Assembly (NCBI GenBank): GCA_023853785.1
Contig: JAJIRX010000998.1
Location: forward strand, 1 to 64,000
Direction of reading: 5' to 3'
DNA length: 64,000 bases
Source: Psilocybe azurescens
Lineage: Eukaryota > Basidiomycota > Agaricomycetes > Agaricales > Agrocybaceae
Below, in pieces: positions 23,100-34,764 of the stretch. The position numbers and the translations under genes were made by a program. Positions within the stretch are counted from its first letter, which is position 1. Each line of letters begins with the position of its first letter. The notes beneath the pieces were generated by a model. It was not told the DNA's origin and made no database searches. It saw only the letters and a list, made by a program, of their open reading frames with translations.

Positions 23100-26001
23100 C
23101 TAATCTATCCCCATTCTACGCGCAGCAGCTCGTCTCGCCCGTTCGATTTCAATCGCTTCCTACAAAGACGTGAGCAGTATAAACGTTTAAAATGAAAGCG
23201 AACACGCACCTCTTTCTCTGAAATAGGCTTTCCCAAATATCCGATCTTCACTCCCCCGGTCGTAGGAATATCCTGGGAGGCCTGGTAATGCTTCGACTTG
23301 GAGTCCGAGTCGATTAGAGAACCATATTTCCCCGCGCTCGACGATTCGGTGGTCTTGGAATCTTGCCCGTGTCGTTGACCGGAAACTGGCTCGAACACCG
23401 CCTCAAACTTCCCCGATGCAGAGGGCATGCCACCTTTGAAGATAGGGAATTTCTTTGACTTCTTCGGGATCACGTCGAACAACTGAAATATCGATGTCTT
23501 CGTCAGTTTAACAAGCTTTGATATAGGGAGGTTGCAACATACGCGTAATATCATTATCATAGTGATCCGTATCCACAGAGACCCCATCAGCGATTGGACC
23601 TTGCATGGCGCTGCTGGTCCCTGAGTTCACATACGACTTCTCTTTAGGCGGGTTCGCATCTATGCCCAAACATGTGATGAAAAACCAACCCCAGCGAATA
23701 AAAAGAAGAACACACCTCCAGTCGCTCGAAGGTGATCGTCTTTCAGCCTATCCGAGATCAGCTTGTTCATGCCTTCTGCTGTGGGATAGCCTGGTAAGAT
23801 GCCGTCCTTCCCTTGACGATAGTATCCAACCCCACCATGACCATATAAGACATCGGGTGAAGCGTTCTTTGCGCGCGCACTACCATTGCCTGGAGCATAC
23901 AATCCCCGAGCGCGGTCACTGGCAAGGTCTCTTTCGAAATTGTCCGTAGACGGGGGTGGTCTGAGGTTAGGGAACGAATGGAGTTCTCGTCCTCCTCGGT
24001 GGATAAATCGTCGTCGTAGATGAACTGGTGTGTGTCGAGCCTTTCACCATAAACGTCGAACTCGCTGCCTTTGAAATACTCGTGCTCGATCCCTTTCGGA
24101 CGACGGGAGACACGCTCAGAGATTTGTGTACCCTCCATGGACTCGGTGATACCTTTGTCTGTGGGCTGGTTTTTTGAGAGCTCATCGTAGCGAAATCTTT
24201 CGACTTGGAGTGCGACTTGGAATGCGGAGCGTCAGCACCTGATGTAGTGAAGGAGCCAGCATTCTTAGCCGATGAACCAGGGGTTCCAAGTGCGGAATTG
24301 CGCTGGGAGTCTTGAGCAGCGCTAGAACCTCCGCTGCCTGAGTATGAGATATTAGTATGGGGTAATCAAAGAGTTGGATGTCGAGCACGTACTGAAGTAG
24401 GCGGACACGTTTGGCATATGAGCTTTCGCGCCTGGTTTCAATATTATGAAGCATGTTCTGTGCGCCTTGCCTAGAGACATCTGGAAAATACGCTCTAGCG
24501 CTCGACTCGATATCGTGGAACACATGCTCGGCGCCGTGCATAGCACCTATGGCGGCGTCCTCCACACTTTCAAAGACGCTGGCGCCGACTTGTGCGGCAT
24601 TCTGCAACCCCTGTTCGCCTTGAGCAGCAAGATTTTGTGCCATCTTGCTTCGTTGTCCAGGCGTCGTGGTAGCAGAGTCGTCGACGCGTCGGTCAGAAAA
24701 GGTTTGGCCTCCAGAACCATGTATGAAACTCGGGTCATGAGCTCGAGCTCGCTGTGTCGCGCTGAAGATCGTGTCACCGGGCAGAGTTTGTTCGTGAGAT
24801 GAAGGGCTCGTGAACGGGAATGTGTTATTTTTGTAAGGGGTGCTCGAACTGGGTTTTGCTCGTGGAGAGCTTTTTCTTGCCTTGTCGTCAACAACAATCT
24901 TCGCATCTGAAATGATAAGATAGGTATGTGAGACTCAATGATAACTCCCAACTTACAAGATTTCGATTCGGGTTTGACGGTAGTTTTTGCATGGAGAGTC
25001 TGTCTGGCCTTTCCATCGTCATCTAAAATCAAGAGTTAGGTATTGGGACATGATGATGATCATAGCCTTACCTGTCGGCTTGACATTAGGAGGGTGTGTC
25101 TGCCGAATCGTCTGCCCCTTTCCAAGCGTATCTAAAGAATGGTTGGTATAGACACAGAAATGGAGAAACCGTGAACTTACCTTCAAAGCCAGTGTGCCCA
25201 CTACCGTATGGACGACCATCGATGCGCTCTTCAGGCAAAGTAGCAACACCTCCCTCGCTATTGGCACCCGGCATCGACCCTATTCCAACACGAGAACCGG
25301 ATGGCTTCTCGGTGGTAGGCAACTCAAACTCTTTTTATCAGGACGATTCTCTTGCTTGCCTCCTTTTCTTAACGTCGATGCTGAAGGAGATAGATGAAAA
25401 AGGGCATAGAAGTTGGGCATAAACGACATACCATCAAGTGCAGTATAACCTCGAAGATACGGATCGGGATGGATGCGTTCCTCAGGCAAGATAGCAACGC
25501 CCGACTCCTTGATGGTTCCAGGTAACGACCCCACCCCCACCCTTGAAAGCGAGGGTTGTTCAGATGTGGGCAACTGACTATTGTCGACCTCATCTGTATT
25601 ATCCGCATTGTCCTGAAGCATGAGACCAGTCCCGACTCGTACGCCATGACGTTCAGAGCGAGATGAGGTGTCGAGGTCTATGAGTAGCATGTCAATAACA
25701 ACGTATTAGGACTGTACGACTTGAGCGACGTACGCTTGGGATCGTTTTCCGAGTCCGAATTTTGAGCAGGGAAGGCACCAGGTATGAACCTGTCGGGACC
25801 ATCTGAGTTCTGGTGACCCATTCTGTCGGGCATAGAGAAAGAATGCTTCTTGGCGGTTTGCCTTCTACCAACCGTGTCGCTGGAAAACCGGGGAGTTTGA
25901 CGAGGTTTCTCGGATTCAAGACTTTCCTCCTCGACCAAGTTACTATGATTCGGGCGTTCTTTGGGATTGGTAGATAGATTCTTGGGGAGATATTTTGACA
26001 T
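23100..26001 (-). CDS. Low-complexity, repeat-containing hypothetical protein (LEA-like middle segment)
   Basis: ATG at 26001 (an in-frame ATG at 26070 is possible); TAG at 23100. The N-terminal part is hydrophilic (MSKYLPKNLSTNPKERPNHS). Two exon-sized repeats follow: RVGVGSLPGTIKESGVAILP (about 25490-25560) and RVGIGSMPGANSEGGVATLP (about 25225-25300), each continuing EERI and ending before an intron. Three shorter exons share a G/DKxRQTxH...KP-like pattern (25130-25040, 25020-24960, 24905-24850). The middle is Ala/Gln/His-rich and helical (AAQGEQGLQNAAQVGASVFE), resembling late-embryogenesis-abundant proteins. The C-terminus has YGHGGVGYYRQGKDGILPGY and KGGMPSASGKFEAVFE, and ends ARRMGID. 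Several frame changes occur between 24190 and 23600, and not all are introns. No known function; stress-protective behaviour would only be a guess. Confidence 0.55.
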
Positions 26002-26767
26002 GATGGATGAGCGATTATCGATTAGTACGGAAGGAAGGTATTGTGGATGATGTCTCTGGAATACTCCCAATGTCTAAGGATGTCATATAGAAGGGACTTG
26101 ACGTCAACTTAAACATGTTATCTATTAATAATCAGTTCAGTTTCAAAGACGATGAGCGCTTTGGCCCATCTGGGCCGAGCCGCCCGATCGTTTAATGGAT
26201 TCGATTAGATAGTATAAACCATTCCATTAGCGGCTGTGCATTGTGTCAGTCTTTCGTAGTTGAGAATGTAACGCACCTTGCCCGCAACGCTATACACAAC
26301 GTGGCTGCTCGACGAGCACTGTTCCGAGTCTTTCCAGACGCGAGTTGCTAGGTAGGCCAGATAGACCTAGTCCAAAGAGTATCCTAGCAAGCTGCAAGAA
26401 CTGACTCGAGCCTGAGTATCCCCTGCGTGTCTGGCTGTCGTTCTAGTACAAGACTAGTAAAATCCTTTCATTGTCGGTTCGCTTGCTTGAGACGCCAAGG
26501 AGAGGAGCTATACAGCTTTGGTATCGCTGTTAATTATTGAGAGTTTTAGATGAATATTAACATAAATTTCATCAAGGCAAATTTAAGACGTTGTAACGAA
26601 TTGCGTGCTCAACGTGACGTTCAACGCTCAACTTGAAGCTTTGAAGCGCTAGCGTGCTATGGGCGTCTCCAATTTGATTATTGATGGGTCACGTGAAGCG
26701 TGAAATCAAAATCAAAGTTCGAATTTCGAAATCAACATCAAATTTGGACTCAAATATAATAGGTACG
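26002..26767. promoter_or_regulatory. Bidirectional promoter region with CACGTG E-box
   Basis: These 766 bases separate the divergent starts of the LEA-like gene (minus) and ACR3 (plus). A palindromic CACGTG lies at 26690-26695, 73-78 bases before the ACR3 ATG; it is a bHLH-type site in fungi. I see no clear TATA box. The palindrome is visible, but its use is inference. Confidence 0.35.
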
Positions 26768-28224
26768 ATGTCGAGAAACTGTAACTCACACCCCCAACCT
26801 CACCCCATGATCATGGAGCTAGAAAAAAGTTCAGAGAACAAAGACAGTCTTTTGACTAGCGTTCATCCAACCTTGACCAGCGTCGAGCAATGCCGTAGTA
26901 CAATCAAACCACCGTGTGCGTTGATTTATTCCGTTTATTCGACCCCGAAGCTTATCATGTCTTTGCTTAGCGCCATTCAAGGAGATGAGTATTCTTGATA
27001 GGCTGCTTACACCTTTGTTCTACTGTCGATGATAATTGGCGTCATCGTCGGTGAATTTGCTCCGGGGGTCCGCGAGGCATTGGACACTGCCAAATTGCAC
27101 AGTGTATCGCTTCGTATGTGCCAATACATGATGATAGAGTTATACAGTTAACCTCATCTGAATAGCTATTGCGATTGGGCTTATTGTAATGATGTGGCCT
27201 ATCCTTACCAAGGTACAATATGAGAAACTCCCTTCGGTGCTATCCACATCGCGCCTTTGGAAGCATATCGGGATATCCATTGGACTCAAACTGGATAATC
27301 GGTCCATTTCTCATGCTCGGACTCGCATGGGCCACCCTTCCGGATCTGCCAGCTTATCGCGCAGGTGTCATAATGGTGGGTTTGGCAAGATGCATTGCCA
27401 TGGTCGCTATTTGGAACGATCTCGCAAGGGGAGATGGTGATTACTGCGCCATTCTCGTCGTGATCAACGGTGTAATGCAAATAGTCTTATTTGCGCCTTA
27501 CTCTGTCTTGTTTCTCAACATAATTGGCGGAAGTCATCAGGAAGCTGTCCATGTCGCATACGGAGATGTGGCAATTTCCGTCCTCATTGTAGGTGTTGCC
27601 ATTATCACACTTTAAAGTGGAAGCTGATTGCAAGTGCAAACAGTACCTCGGTATCCCACTGATAGCTGGTATCGTCACGCGCTATACGGTCATTTTCGTG
27701 ACGAGCAAGGAATTCTTCAATAAACGATTCCTTCCTATCTTCTCTCCTCTTGCGCTTTTGGGACTTCTGTACACTATTATTGTCCTTTTCGCATACCAGG
27801 GACACCGAATTCTACATAACCTTGGACCCGTCTTCCGAGTGTTTGTCCCACAAATCCTATACTTCATCATCATGTGGACGTCTACATTCTTCTTGATTTT
27901 TTACCTATCCCGACGGGAGAAGTCCGAAGGTCAGGTCTACGGGTATGAGATGGCGGTTGTTCAAGCGTTCACTGCGGCAAGCAATAACTTTGTGAGGAAA
28001 GTCATCTACCGAAGACACCGAAACTAATCTTCATGACTGGACAGGAATTAGCGATCGCTGTTGCTATCTCAGTGTACGGTGTGAATTCTGAACAAGCATT
28101 GGCGGCCACCATCGGCCCTCTTACCGAAGTACCGGTCTTACTCGCCTTGACCTGGGTAGCACTTTACTTCAGGCACAAGCTTCACTGGGCTAGTCCAGCA
28201 GCGACAAATGAAGAGAAACGATAG
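26768..28224 (+). CDS. ACR3: Arsenite efflux permease ACR3
   Basis: Exons 26768-26915, 26971-27113, 27166-27588, 27644-27991 and 28044-28224 give about 413 residues with ten hydrophobic segments, the normal Acr3 size and topology. Family phrases are clear: LLTP/FVLLSMIIGVIVGEFAPGV, GLNWIIGPFLM, MVGLARCIAMVAIWN, LGIPLIAGIVTR, AVVQAFTAASNNFELAIAVA and GPLTEVPVLLALTWVAL. The Cys in LARCIAMV and the Glu in LTEVPV correspond to the residues required for As(III) transport in studied Acr3 proteins. It would export arsenite, and perhaps antimonite, at the plasma membrane. Two single-base problems occur: one base missing near 27012-27016 (P/F junction in TM1) and one extra A at 27288-27290 (GL/NWIIG). 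Both restore perfect family sequence if corrected, so errors are likely. The start is the ATG that opens the hydrophilic N-terminus; ATG 26807 is an alternative. Confidence 0.9.
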
Positions 28225-28377
28225 GTATGGAGATTGTGTGGGACAGGTTTCATATAAAAATTTGTCGGTCGAGTATATACATTCAAGTTTCATGATCATA
28301 CAAGTTTCTGTTACTCTGATTGTTTACTTTCTTCCAATTTCACGCTCTTGCGATCCAGATTTGACTGGTTGATGGGC

Positions 28378-29719
28378 CTAAGCATCATCATCACCGATGT
28401 TTGCAGCATCATCGCCACCGACGTCTGCAGCATCATCATCATCGACGTCCGCAGTAGTGTCTCCACCATTCTCGGCATTCGCCGCAGAGGTCCTATTTGA
28501 TGTCAAATGAGCGTCAGCGACTTGAAAAAGAGTAATACTTACGCCACGTTGGTCTGAGCTGTATTCACTGGTGCTTCATTCAGAACCTCTTCGTCGAGCT
28601 TTTTGGCTTTCTTGGCAGCGTCCTTTGCTTGCTTAGCGGCTTTCTTTGCTTCCTTTGCAGACTTCTTTGCTTCCTTGTCCTCCTTGTCTTTCTTTGTGTC
28701 TTTTCTTCTTCTTGTCTTTTCTTCTTCTTGTCTTCCTCATCTGAGCTGCGCCCGAAAAGCCTGTAGATAATGGTTTAATGATCCGATATGCAGCAAAAAA
28801 TAGCATTTGAATACGCACCCCGATGCGAATTTGCCAATTTCTCCTATGTCAGACGCTCCTTCCAAGTCCTTGAATGGGTTGGAAGGTCTATGCCACCGAA
28901 GGACTCATCATTGTCATCGGTGGAGACTTCACTAGCCGTCTTTGCGGGCTTTTTCGCCTTTGTGTCCTTTGACTTTTTCTTGGGCTTCTTAGGTTTTTTC
29001 TGCTTGGGCCTGTCTCTGTCTGCTTCACCCATTGCAGCGTTTTCTCGAACGAGCAGTCTAACGTAACAGGGTTAGTTATTGCAGACGTGGATAACTAGGA
29101 GATCTCGTACGCACTCAGCTGCCTCTGGAAGTATCTCACTCGCCTCTGGAAGTATATCACCCGCCAAATCGGCTAAATTTGCCGCGGATGCTCCAGCCTT
29201 GAGATCCTCAAATGGGTCCCTGTATCGTTCAACTGTAAGTATCTGGATTCTGCATGAGTCACAACATGGGAAAGAAGCCTACGATAGATCGAGGCCTTCC
29301 TCGGAGTCATTGTCTGGTTTCTTAGACTTGGATGACTTCTTGGATGACTTCTTGGATGGTTTCTTGGATGATTTGGATTTCTTTGATTTAGATTTCGACT
29401 TCTTGTCGGACGGCTTGTCCTTGTCTGCATCGTCGACTGAAGCAGCGTCACGTTCATTGACGATTTCATCTAAATAATCCTCTATGGTCTGGGTATCGTC
29501 GCGGCGCAAAAGAACGCCGTGGCTCTGATTAGAATCGGTATTATCGTCGTCGTCGTCGGTTTCCCATGGCCACGAGAATTGAATACCAGAGGCACCTTGA
29601 GCTTCTGAGATGGTAAGGTCCTCAGATTGAACGGGCGCGGCCAACGATGCAGAGCCACCAAAGACCAATAAGCCAAGAGCAATGGTAGCACAAAGCTGCT
29701 GGAAGCGGGATGAGAGCAT
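28378..29719 (-). CDS. Secreted Lys/Ser/Asp-rich low-complexity protein
   Basis: ATG at 29719. A clear signal peptide (core CATIALGLLVFGGSASL, likely cut after LAA at about residue 28) is followed by an acidic stretch and blocks of KSKKSKSSKKPSKKSSKKSS. Later exons hold two related phrases: RDPFEDLKAGASAANLADLA (about 29225-29160) and NPFKDLEGASDIGEIGKFAS (about 28885-28820). These suggest an internal duplication, each followed by a charged Lys-rich tract (KKPKKPKKKSKDTKAKKPAK; AKEAKKAAKQAKDAAKKAKK). The final exon ends in Asp/Ala-rich repeats (ADVGGDDAANIGDDDA) with TAG at 28378. Frames change in the Lys-rich repeats near 28870 and 28690-28750, probably indels. I know no family. A matrix, wall or adhesion role is speculation. 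It is convergent with ACR3, 153 bases apart. Confidence 0.55.
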
Positions 29720-30790
29720 TGCGAATTACCAACGTTACTATGCTTTGAATGTCAGTTCTACAAGAAGGTAATTTCTCTGCTGCTTTAGAGCACTCACAAT
29801 CGAAGGGTTTGAAAGCCAGAGAAGCTTGGGAGGACAGTGCTTTGAATGTAGTGGTTTTATACTTTTTCCTTCGCCTCTATAGAGTACTTTTTCTCGTGTG
29901 CTTTTTCCGACATTGTAGAGATTATTGTTATTCCATCTGGTTAAACCAGTGGAGGCCTCTAATATAGCCAATTTTGGCCTACCGCCATCACAAGTCCCAG
30001 CTGTCTGACTCTGATATCGCGATGGCTATTGAAACATATTTCCTAATGAAGCCATTTGTGGCTGCATTGAAAAGTTCCATGTGGTTTATTTTCTAGCCTG
30101 ATTTGCTGAGATTTCCAAGCCATGAGCTAACCATGATTTGAAGAAAGTGGTCAATCGCTGGCACTATCATCAACTCCCACAGAGACTTGCAGTGGATGAT
30201 ACATTTTTGAAATGAAGCATTGAGTGTTATTGGAACGAAACACACTGTAATACGCACAGGTCCCCGACTCGAACGCGAAACCCATTTGCAAAGAGGCCCA
30301 ACTCGACATCCTTTGCCAGCTGCGACCAATCGACCCACGGCGCCCACCATTGAATCGACATTTCAAGCTAGGGAATAACTCTGCCTAAAAAGTCTAAAGA
30401 AGTCTTACAGCAAGAAACGTTAATAGTCCTCTAGCATTAGTTCGCCTTCTGGCTTATATAGGACAACATTTAAGTCTGACACTCACGAGTCACTAGTCAC
30501 TACTGAAACACTGGCTGCTTCTGATAATTCCACCATCGTCTTTCAAAATCGCGACTACCTGCATCTTAGTCTTTGTTAGCCATATTCTAGTGTCAACAAA
30601 ATAAGCGAAAGATTTTTATGAAGCCGTTCTGTTGCAGGATATCTCTGATATCGAGATGTGGCTTTATATCGAACCTGAGCACCAATCGCACCATTTTATC
30701 GCGACTTGATGAAGAGCGCACGCGCTTGTAGAAACATGTTCTTGGTTTCTTGCAATTACATAGAGAGAACATAACTGATTCCATTTTTGA
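29720..30790. other. Promoter region of the secreted Lys-rich gene and OXR1 3' flank
   Basis: A minus-strand TATAAAA (TTTTATA at 29856-29862) lies about 137 bases before the ATG at 29719. The rest (29970-30790) shows no supportable gene; frames on both strands are short and patternless. Confidence 0.35.
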
Positions 30791-33668
30791 TCATGACCCC
30801 ATACCCCATACTTCCAGACCCACACATTCGAATGTAACAGTAGAGCCTTTTATGGGGCCAGGCGAACATAGTGGTTCATTGTCGAACGTAGGACATGGCG
30901 CTGAGGAGCCATCAAAGAGCGTTTCATCCAGATGTAGACCGTAGTGTCCGTCCCTGTATATTAATAAGCCAACATACGCAAAAGTAGAAAGATAGAGAGA
31001 AGGAAATATACTGACCCTCCGCCGAAAGAGATGTAGTCAGGGTCGCAAAGAGCAACATAATGATTTTTTCCAGTACATTTGAAGACTTTCAATACACCGT
31101 CGGTATATTTCCACAGGAATCTGCATAAAGGAACAGTGTTGAGCATGTAAATGTGATTCAGGGAGCATAATGAAACGATGAGGATCAAGATTGAAGGAAG
31201 AAGGAACTCACGACTCTCCGCCCCCATAGTAGCCTTTCCCTCGCTTATCCATCCTGATGCCTTCCGATAGCCATGCACCAAAGACAGCACCGTCGGCATC
31301 TCGGATTACGACCAACATTGCGCTGTTATTGATCATAACCTCTCCAGGCTTCGGCCGCCGAGTCGCGTGGGCTTCAGATCGCGTGTATAGTGTGTTAAGA
31401 GATATGCCATCTTGATCTAGAGAGTAAATAAGATTCCATGAGCGAGGAAGACGCGAGAGAGCAGGCAAGGATGGTTGAAGCTACGAGGAAGATTAAATCA
31501 GATGATGTCCCAACAGTACAAAACATCGAGAGAAATCGAGAAGGGCGCACCATTCCTGCCAGATCAGACGACAGTATGGGTGTGGTCGACGCTTTCCGGC
31601 CAACCAATTCCACTTTGCCAACTTTACGTTCAATGAACGCCCCAATCCCATTCTGATCCTCCGAATGACCCTTCCCTCCCTTTCCATAGTCGGCATTCGG
31701 GGCCGACCTTCTCTTCGGATCCACAGTTCCCTTGTCATACCGCCCATAATCGGCACCCTCAGATGCATTTTTCGCACTACCCCAACCAGTGCCTTTCCCC
31801 CAGTATCCCAGGAACTTTCAGATCCAGACCTAGCGTTATGCGACGAAGAACTTGGTCCAAAAGCAGTCGTGGAGCCAGATGGGCTCAGCGATGAGCCAGA
31901 GTTTATTTTACCAATCCGCCCCGAGCCAAACGAAAACCCAAACCCACTCCCCCATCCAGACTTGGAGCTCGAAATCGAAGTTGCCTCCTGCCCCGTCCCG
32001 TCCCCTCCCGAATCCATCCCAGCAACTGGCAGAGTCTTTGCCTTTTGGTTCACATTCCTGAGATCTCTCTTCCTCTCAGCTTCCAGCTCGTCTGAGAACC
32101 CTGTATCCCACGTATAGCTGTCGCCTTTGAACCCAGGGGCACCAGAAGGAGGAATGTAGGTATGTGGGGCGAATGGAGACGCGGAATGTGTGACCGACAT
32201 CGTCGAGGATGTAGGCGGAGGAGTGAATGCGTTCGCATGGGTGAATGTGGGTGCGGTGGGCGGTGGTTGAGCCTGGTTAGCGCGATGACTTTGAGGAGAT
32301 GTTGACGCTCTTCGGTGCAGGACAGGATCCTGCGAATAAAGACGTGGATGGGAAGCTTGCGCTGAAGGGTCTGCGTTACTATCTCCTGGATCGAAGATCG
32401 ATTCAAGAGTCGACTTGGCTCCTGGTGCTTGCGGTGGCGCACGCAGCAAATTCGACATCCACTTCCCGGGCAATGCTGATAATGAGCCAGACAACGACTG
32501 GTGCGACGGCATCCGGTCCAGAATACCATCTTCATTGGGTTCCTGATAAAAGCGGAGACGCTGTCAGTTGATTCGAGATAATTTTGGTTGATTGTGTTGG
32601 CGACTGCTGCGGTGACGACCGAACTGCCCCTTCTGGAGAATGTACAGGCGGAGCTAGGGTTGCAGCTGGCATTGGAATGGATGATGAGCGTGTTGGATTC
32701 GGTGGGCGAGCACCAGCTGTCTTATAACTTGTGTTTGGGTTGACCGGGTTTGGGGAGGAGTGCGGAAGTAGTCGTGGTCGAGATCATGATTAACGTTGAT
32801 GTCCAAAGTTCAGAGGCGAGTCGGAGGGGTGGGAGATGGGTAGTGGTAGGGCAGGTTCTGATGGCAGAGATGATTCTGGCAGGTCGGGTAGATGTTTCGG
32901 AGCTGGTGGTGAGGAGACAGGCACAGGGTTGGTGCTGGCGGGGGTCTCGTCCTTCAAAAAGTATAACGGATCATCCTGATGTAGGAGAAGTTCGTCTAAT
33001 ACGCCGCTTCGGGTGGAAGAACGCTCTCTAGCATCCTGCGTAAACTGATCGAAAAATGATAGACTGGAGGTACCGGCGTCGCGTTTTGACCTCGAAGACG
33101 ACGACGACGCCCTGGATGAAGGACGTGCAAGGTGTAGGTGTGGATTTGGCACGTGTGACTGCCGACCTCGCGTCATATCACCAGAAGGTAGATCTGGCAC
33201 CGAATGAGTTTTGGCAGTCGCTGTTGTCGGAGTCGCTATCATGGGCGTCTGTAATCCCTCCTCTTCGAAACTCGATATGCCCGCTGATAGTGGATCTTCG
33301 AACGCCGGTACAGATACAAAAGCACCGAAGTCACTCTGCTGCGAACTTGTGCTCACAGTTCGGTGGTGGCGAGGCGCGTTCGACTTCGGCGGCTCCTCAT
33401 TTTGTCCCACATCTGGCAGCGATACTGATATGAGGGTAGGCGATGCTCGGGGTGTAGATGGTGAAAAGAGTGTGGCAAACTTGTCGAAATCTTCTTCTTG
33501 TTTTCGAGTTTTTCTGTCAGGTCGGTCATGAGGGTGTTGCATCTGCAGTGAAGAATCCGACTCTTGCTGTCTCTGTCCCAGAACCTTTGCGGTTGTTGAT
33601 GTCGGTGGTAGATAGGTATCCCGTTGCTGAATAGGGTCCAAGGATGCGAGTTCGTCGAATGCCGACAT
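30791..33668 (-). CDS. OXR1: OXR1-type TLDc-domain protein (oxidation resistance)
   Basis: ATG at 33668 (MSAFDELASLDPIQQRD); TGA at 30791. The first ~600 residues are Ser/Pro-rich and disordered, with family-like anchor phrases ESIFDPGD and YIPPSGAPGFKGDSYTWDTGFSDEL that often precede the TLDc domain in fungal OXR1. The TLDc domain spans about 31720-30791: VELVGRKASTTPILS, then WNLIYSLDQDGISLNTLY, VVIRDADGAVFGAWLSEGI, YYGGGESFLWKY, VFKCTGKNHYVALCDPDYIS, FGGGDGHYGLHLDETLFDGS and FECVGLEVWGMG. Introns fit GT-AG (last acceptor at about 30954). TLDc proteins protect against oxidative stress and bind the V-ATPase. Frame changes around 32510-32790 and 31700-31760 suggest further introns or indels; exon structure there is unresolved. 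A mid-gene ATG (about 32512) could mislead an annotator into two genes. Confidence 0.8.
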
Positions 33669-34764
33669 CTGAATTGTCTATCGTGAAGCTATGAGACCTC
33701 GTTGGTGCGTATCTGAGTCGAAGTCGTTTCGAATGGTAAACAAAGAATAGAAGTGGCTGAGATTCGTGCGCCGTAGTATGGATATGACATGAAAGAAGGC
33801 TATAAATGAATACGTCGTCAGCATTTCAATCCATCAATCCAACGTGATGGAACTCGCCAGAAGTATTTATAGTCCACCTATTCTACTACATAAGACTCCG
33901 CAGCACGGAAACGTGTTAGTTGAACGCGATGCAGGATAGCGAGAACTACTAAAACATCGTGAGATCAGTCATCAAACTCACCGATGCCGACACGTACCAC
34001 GAAGACCGCACGAGGCCGTCGAACTCGCCGTTTGTATAAACAGAGATTATTATGGATCACAAGAATTAGAAACAGAAAGAAAATGCAGATGGTAGTGGAG
34101 GTTATGCATAGAAAGGATGGTTTCGTCGCAAGGACGAAATTGTGCACTCCATTTCTGCTTACAAATATCATCAGAGAATAGGGGCGAAAGTCAAAACGGG
34201 TTGTGAAGCAAATAGAATTATATTTTGTGACAGTGAAACCAAGAGCAGCATCCTTTAATACTATAGTTTTACAAGATGTTTGAGGTGTCAGTGAATTATC
34301 GCAACTTTCAAAGGGTCAAGTTTTATCGTTGAGAACAAGTTGAGAATCCAGATGGTTGGGCCGAGGCTGAGATATGTCAATACCCGATTCTAGCATCACG
34401 TAAAGAACTTCATCGAAGAAGATTGGGATTTGCAAACCAGATACATCATTAGAGCAGAGCTAGTGGAGGTCTCATGGAATGTTCGTTGGCTTTCCGATCC
34501 TGTTCGCGGGGTCCAACTAGCATCTAAAAATAGACAAACAACCTCATTACACAAGCCTACTGAATGGCGTCTATTCCATTCGCTTCGTCAAAAACCCGTC
34601 AATTACGGTTACGCAGGATAAAGACATTATGTTCAGCCTTGTTTCGCCACTCAAGACATTCAGGATAGGGTAGATGGGTCATGAATCAAAAATACAGTAC
34701 AAAGAAGATACACGTTATAATACGTAAGCTATGTGAAGTGTGAAATAATAGACTGCTGCTGTCA
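33669..34764. other. Intergenic: OXR1 upstream region and OPT1 3' flank
   Basis: No supportable gene, repeat or RNA. It should contain the OXR1 promoter near its left end; no clear TATA box was seen. Confidence 0.35.

Noticed and set aside
31493..33668. Two separate minus-strand genes (33668-32790 and 32512-31493)
   Set aside because: Together with the TLDc exons downstream they form the usual fungal OXR1 order (disordered head, GAPGFKGD anchor, TLDc), so one gene with unresolved introns is more likely.
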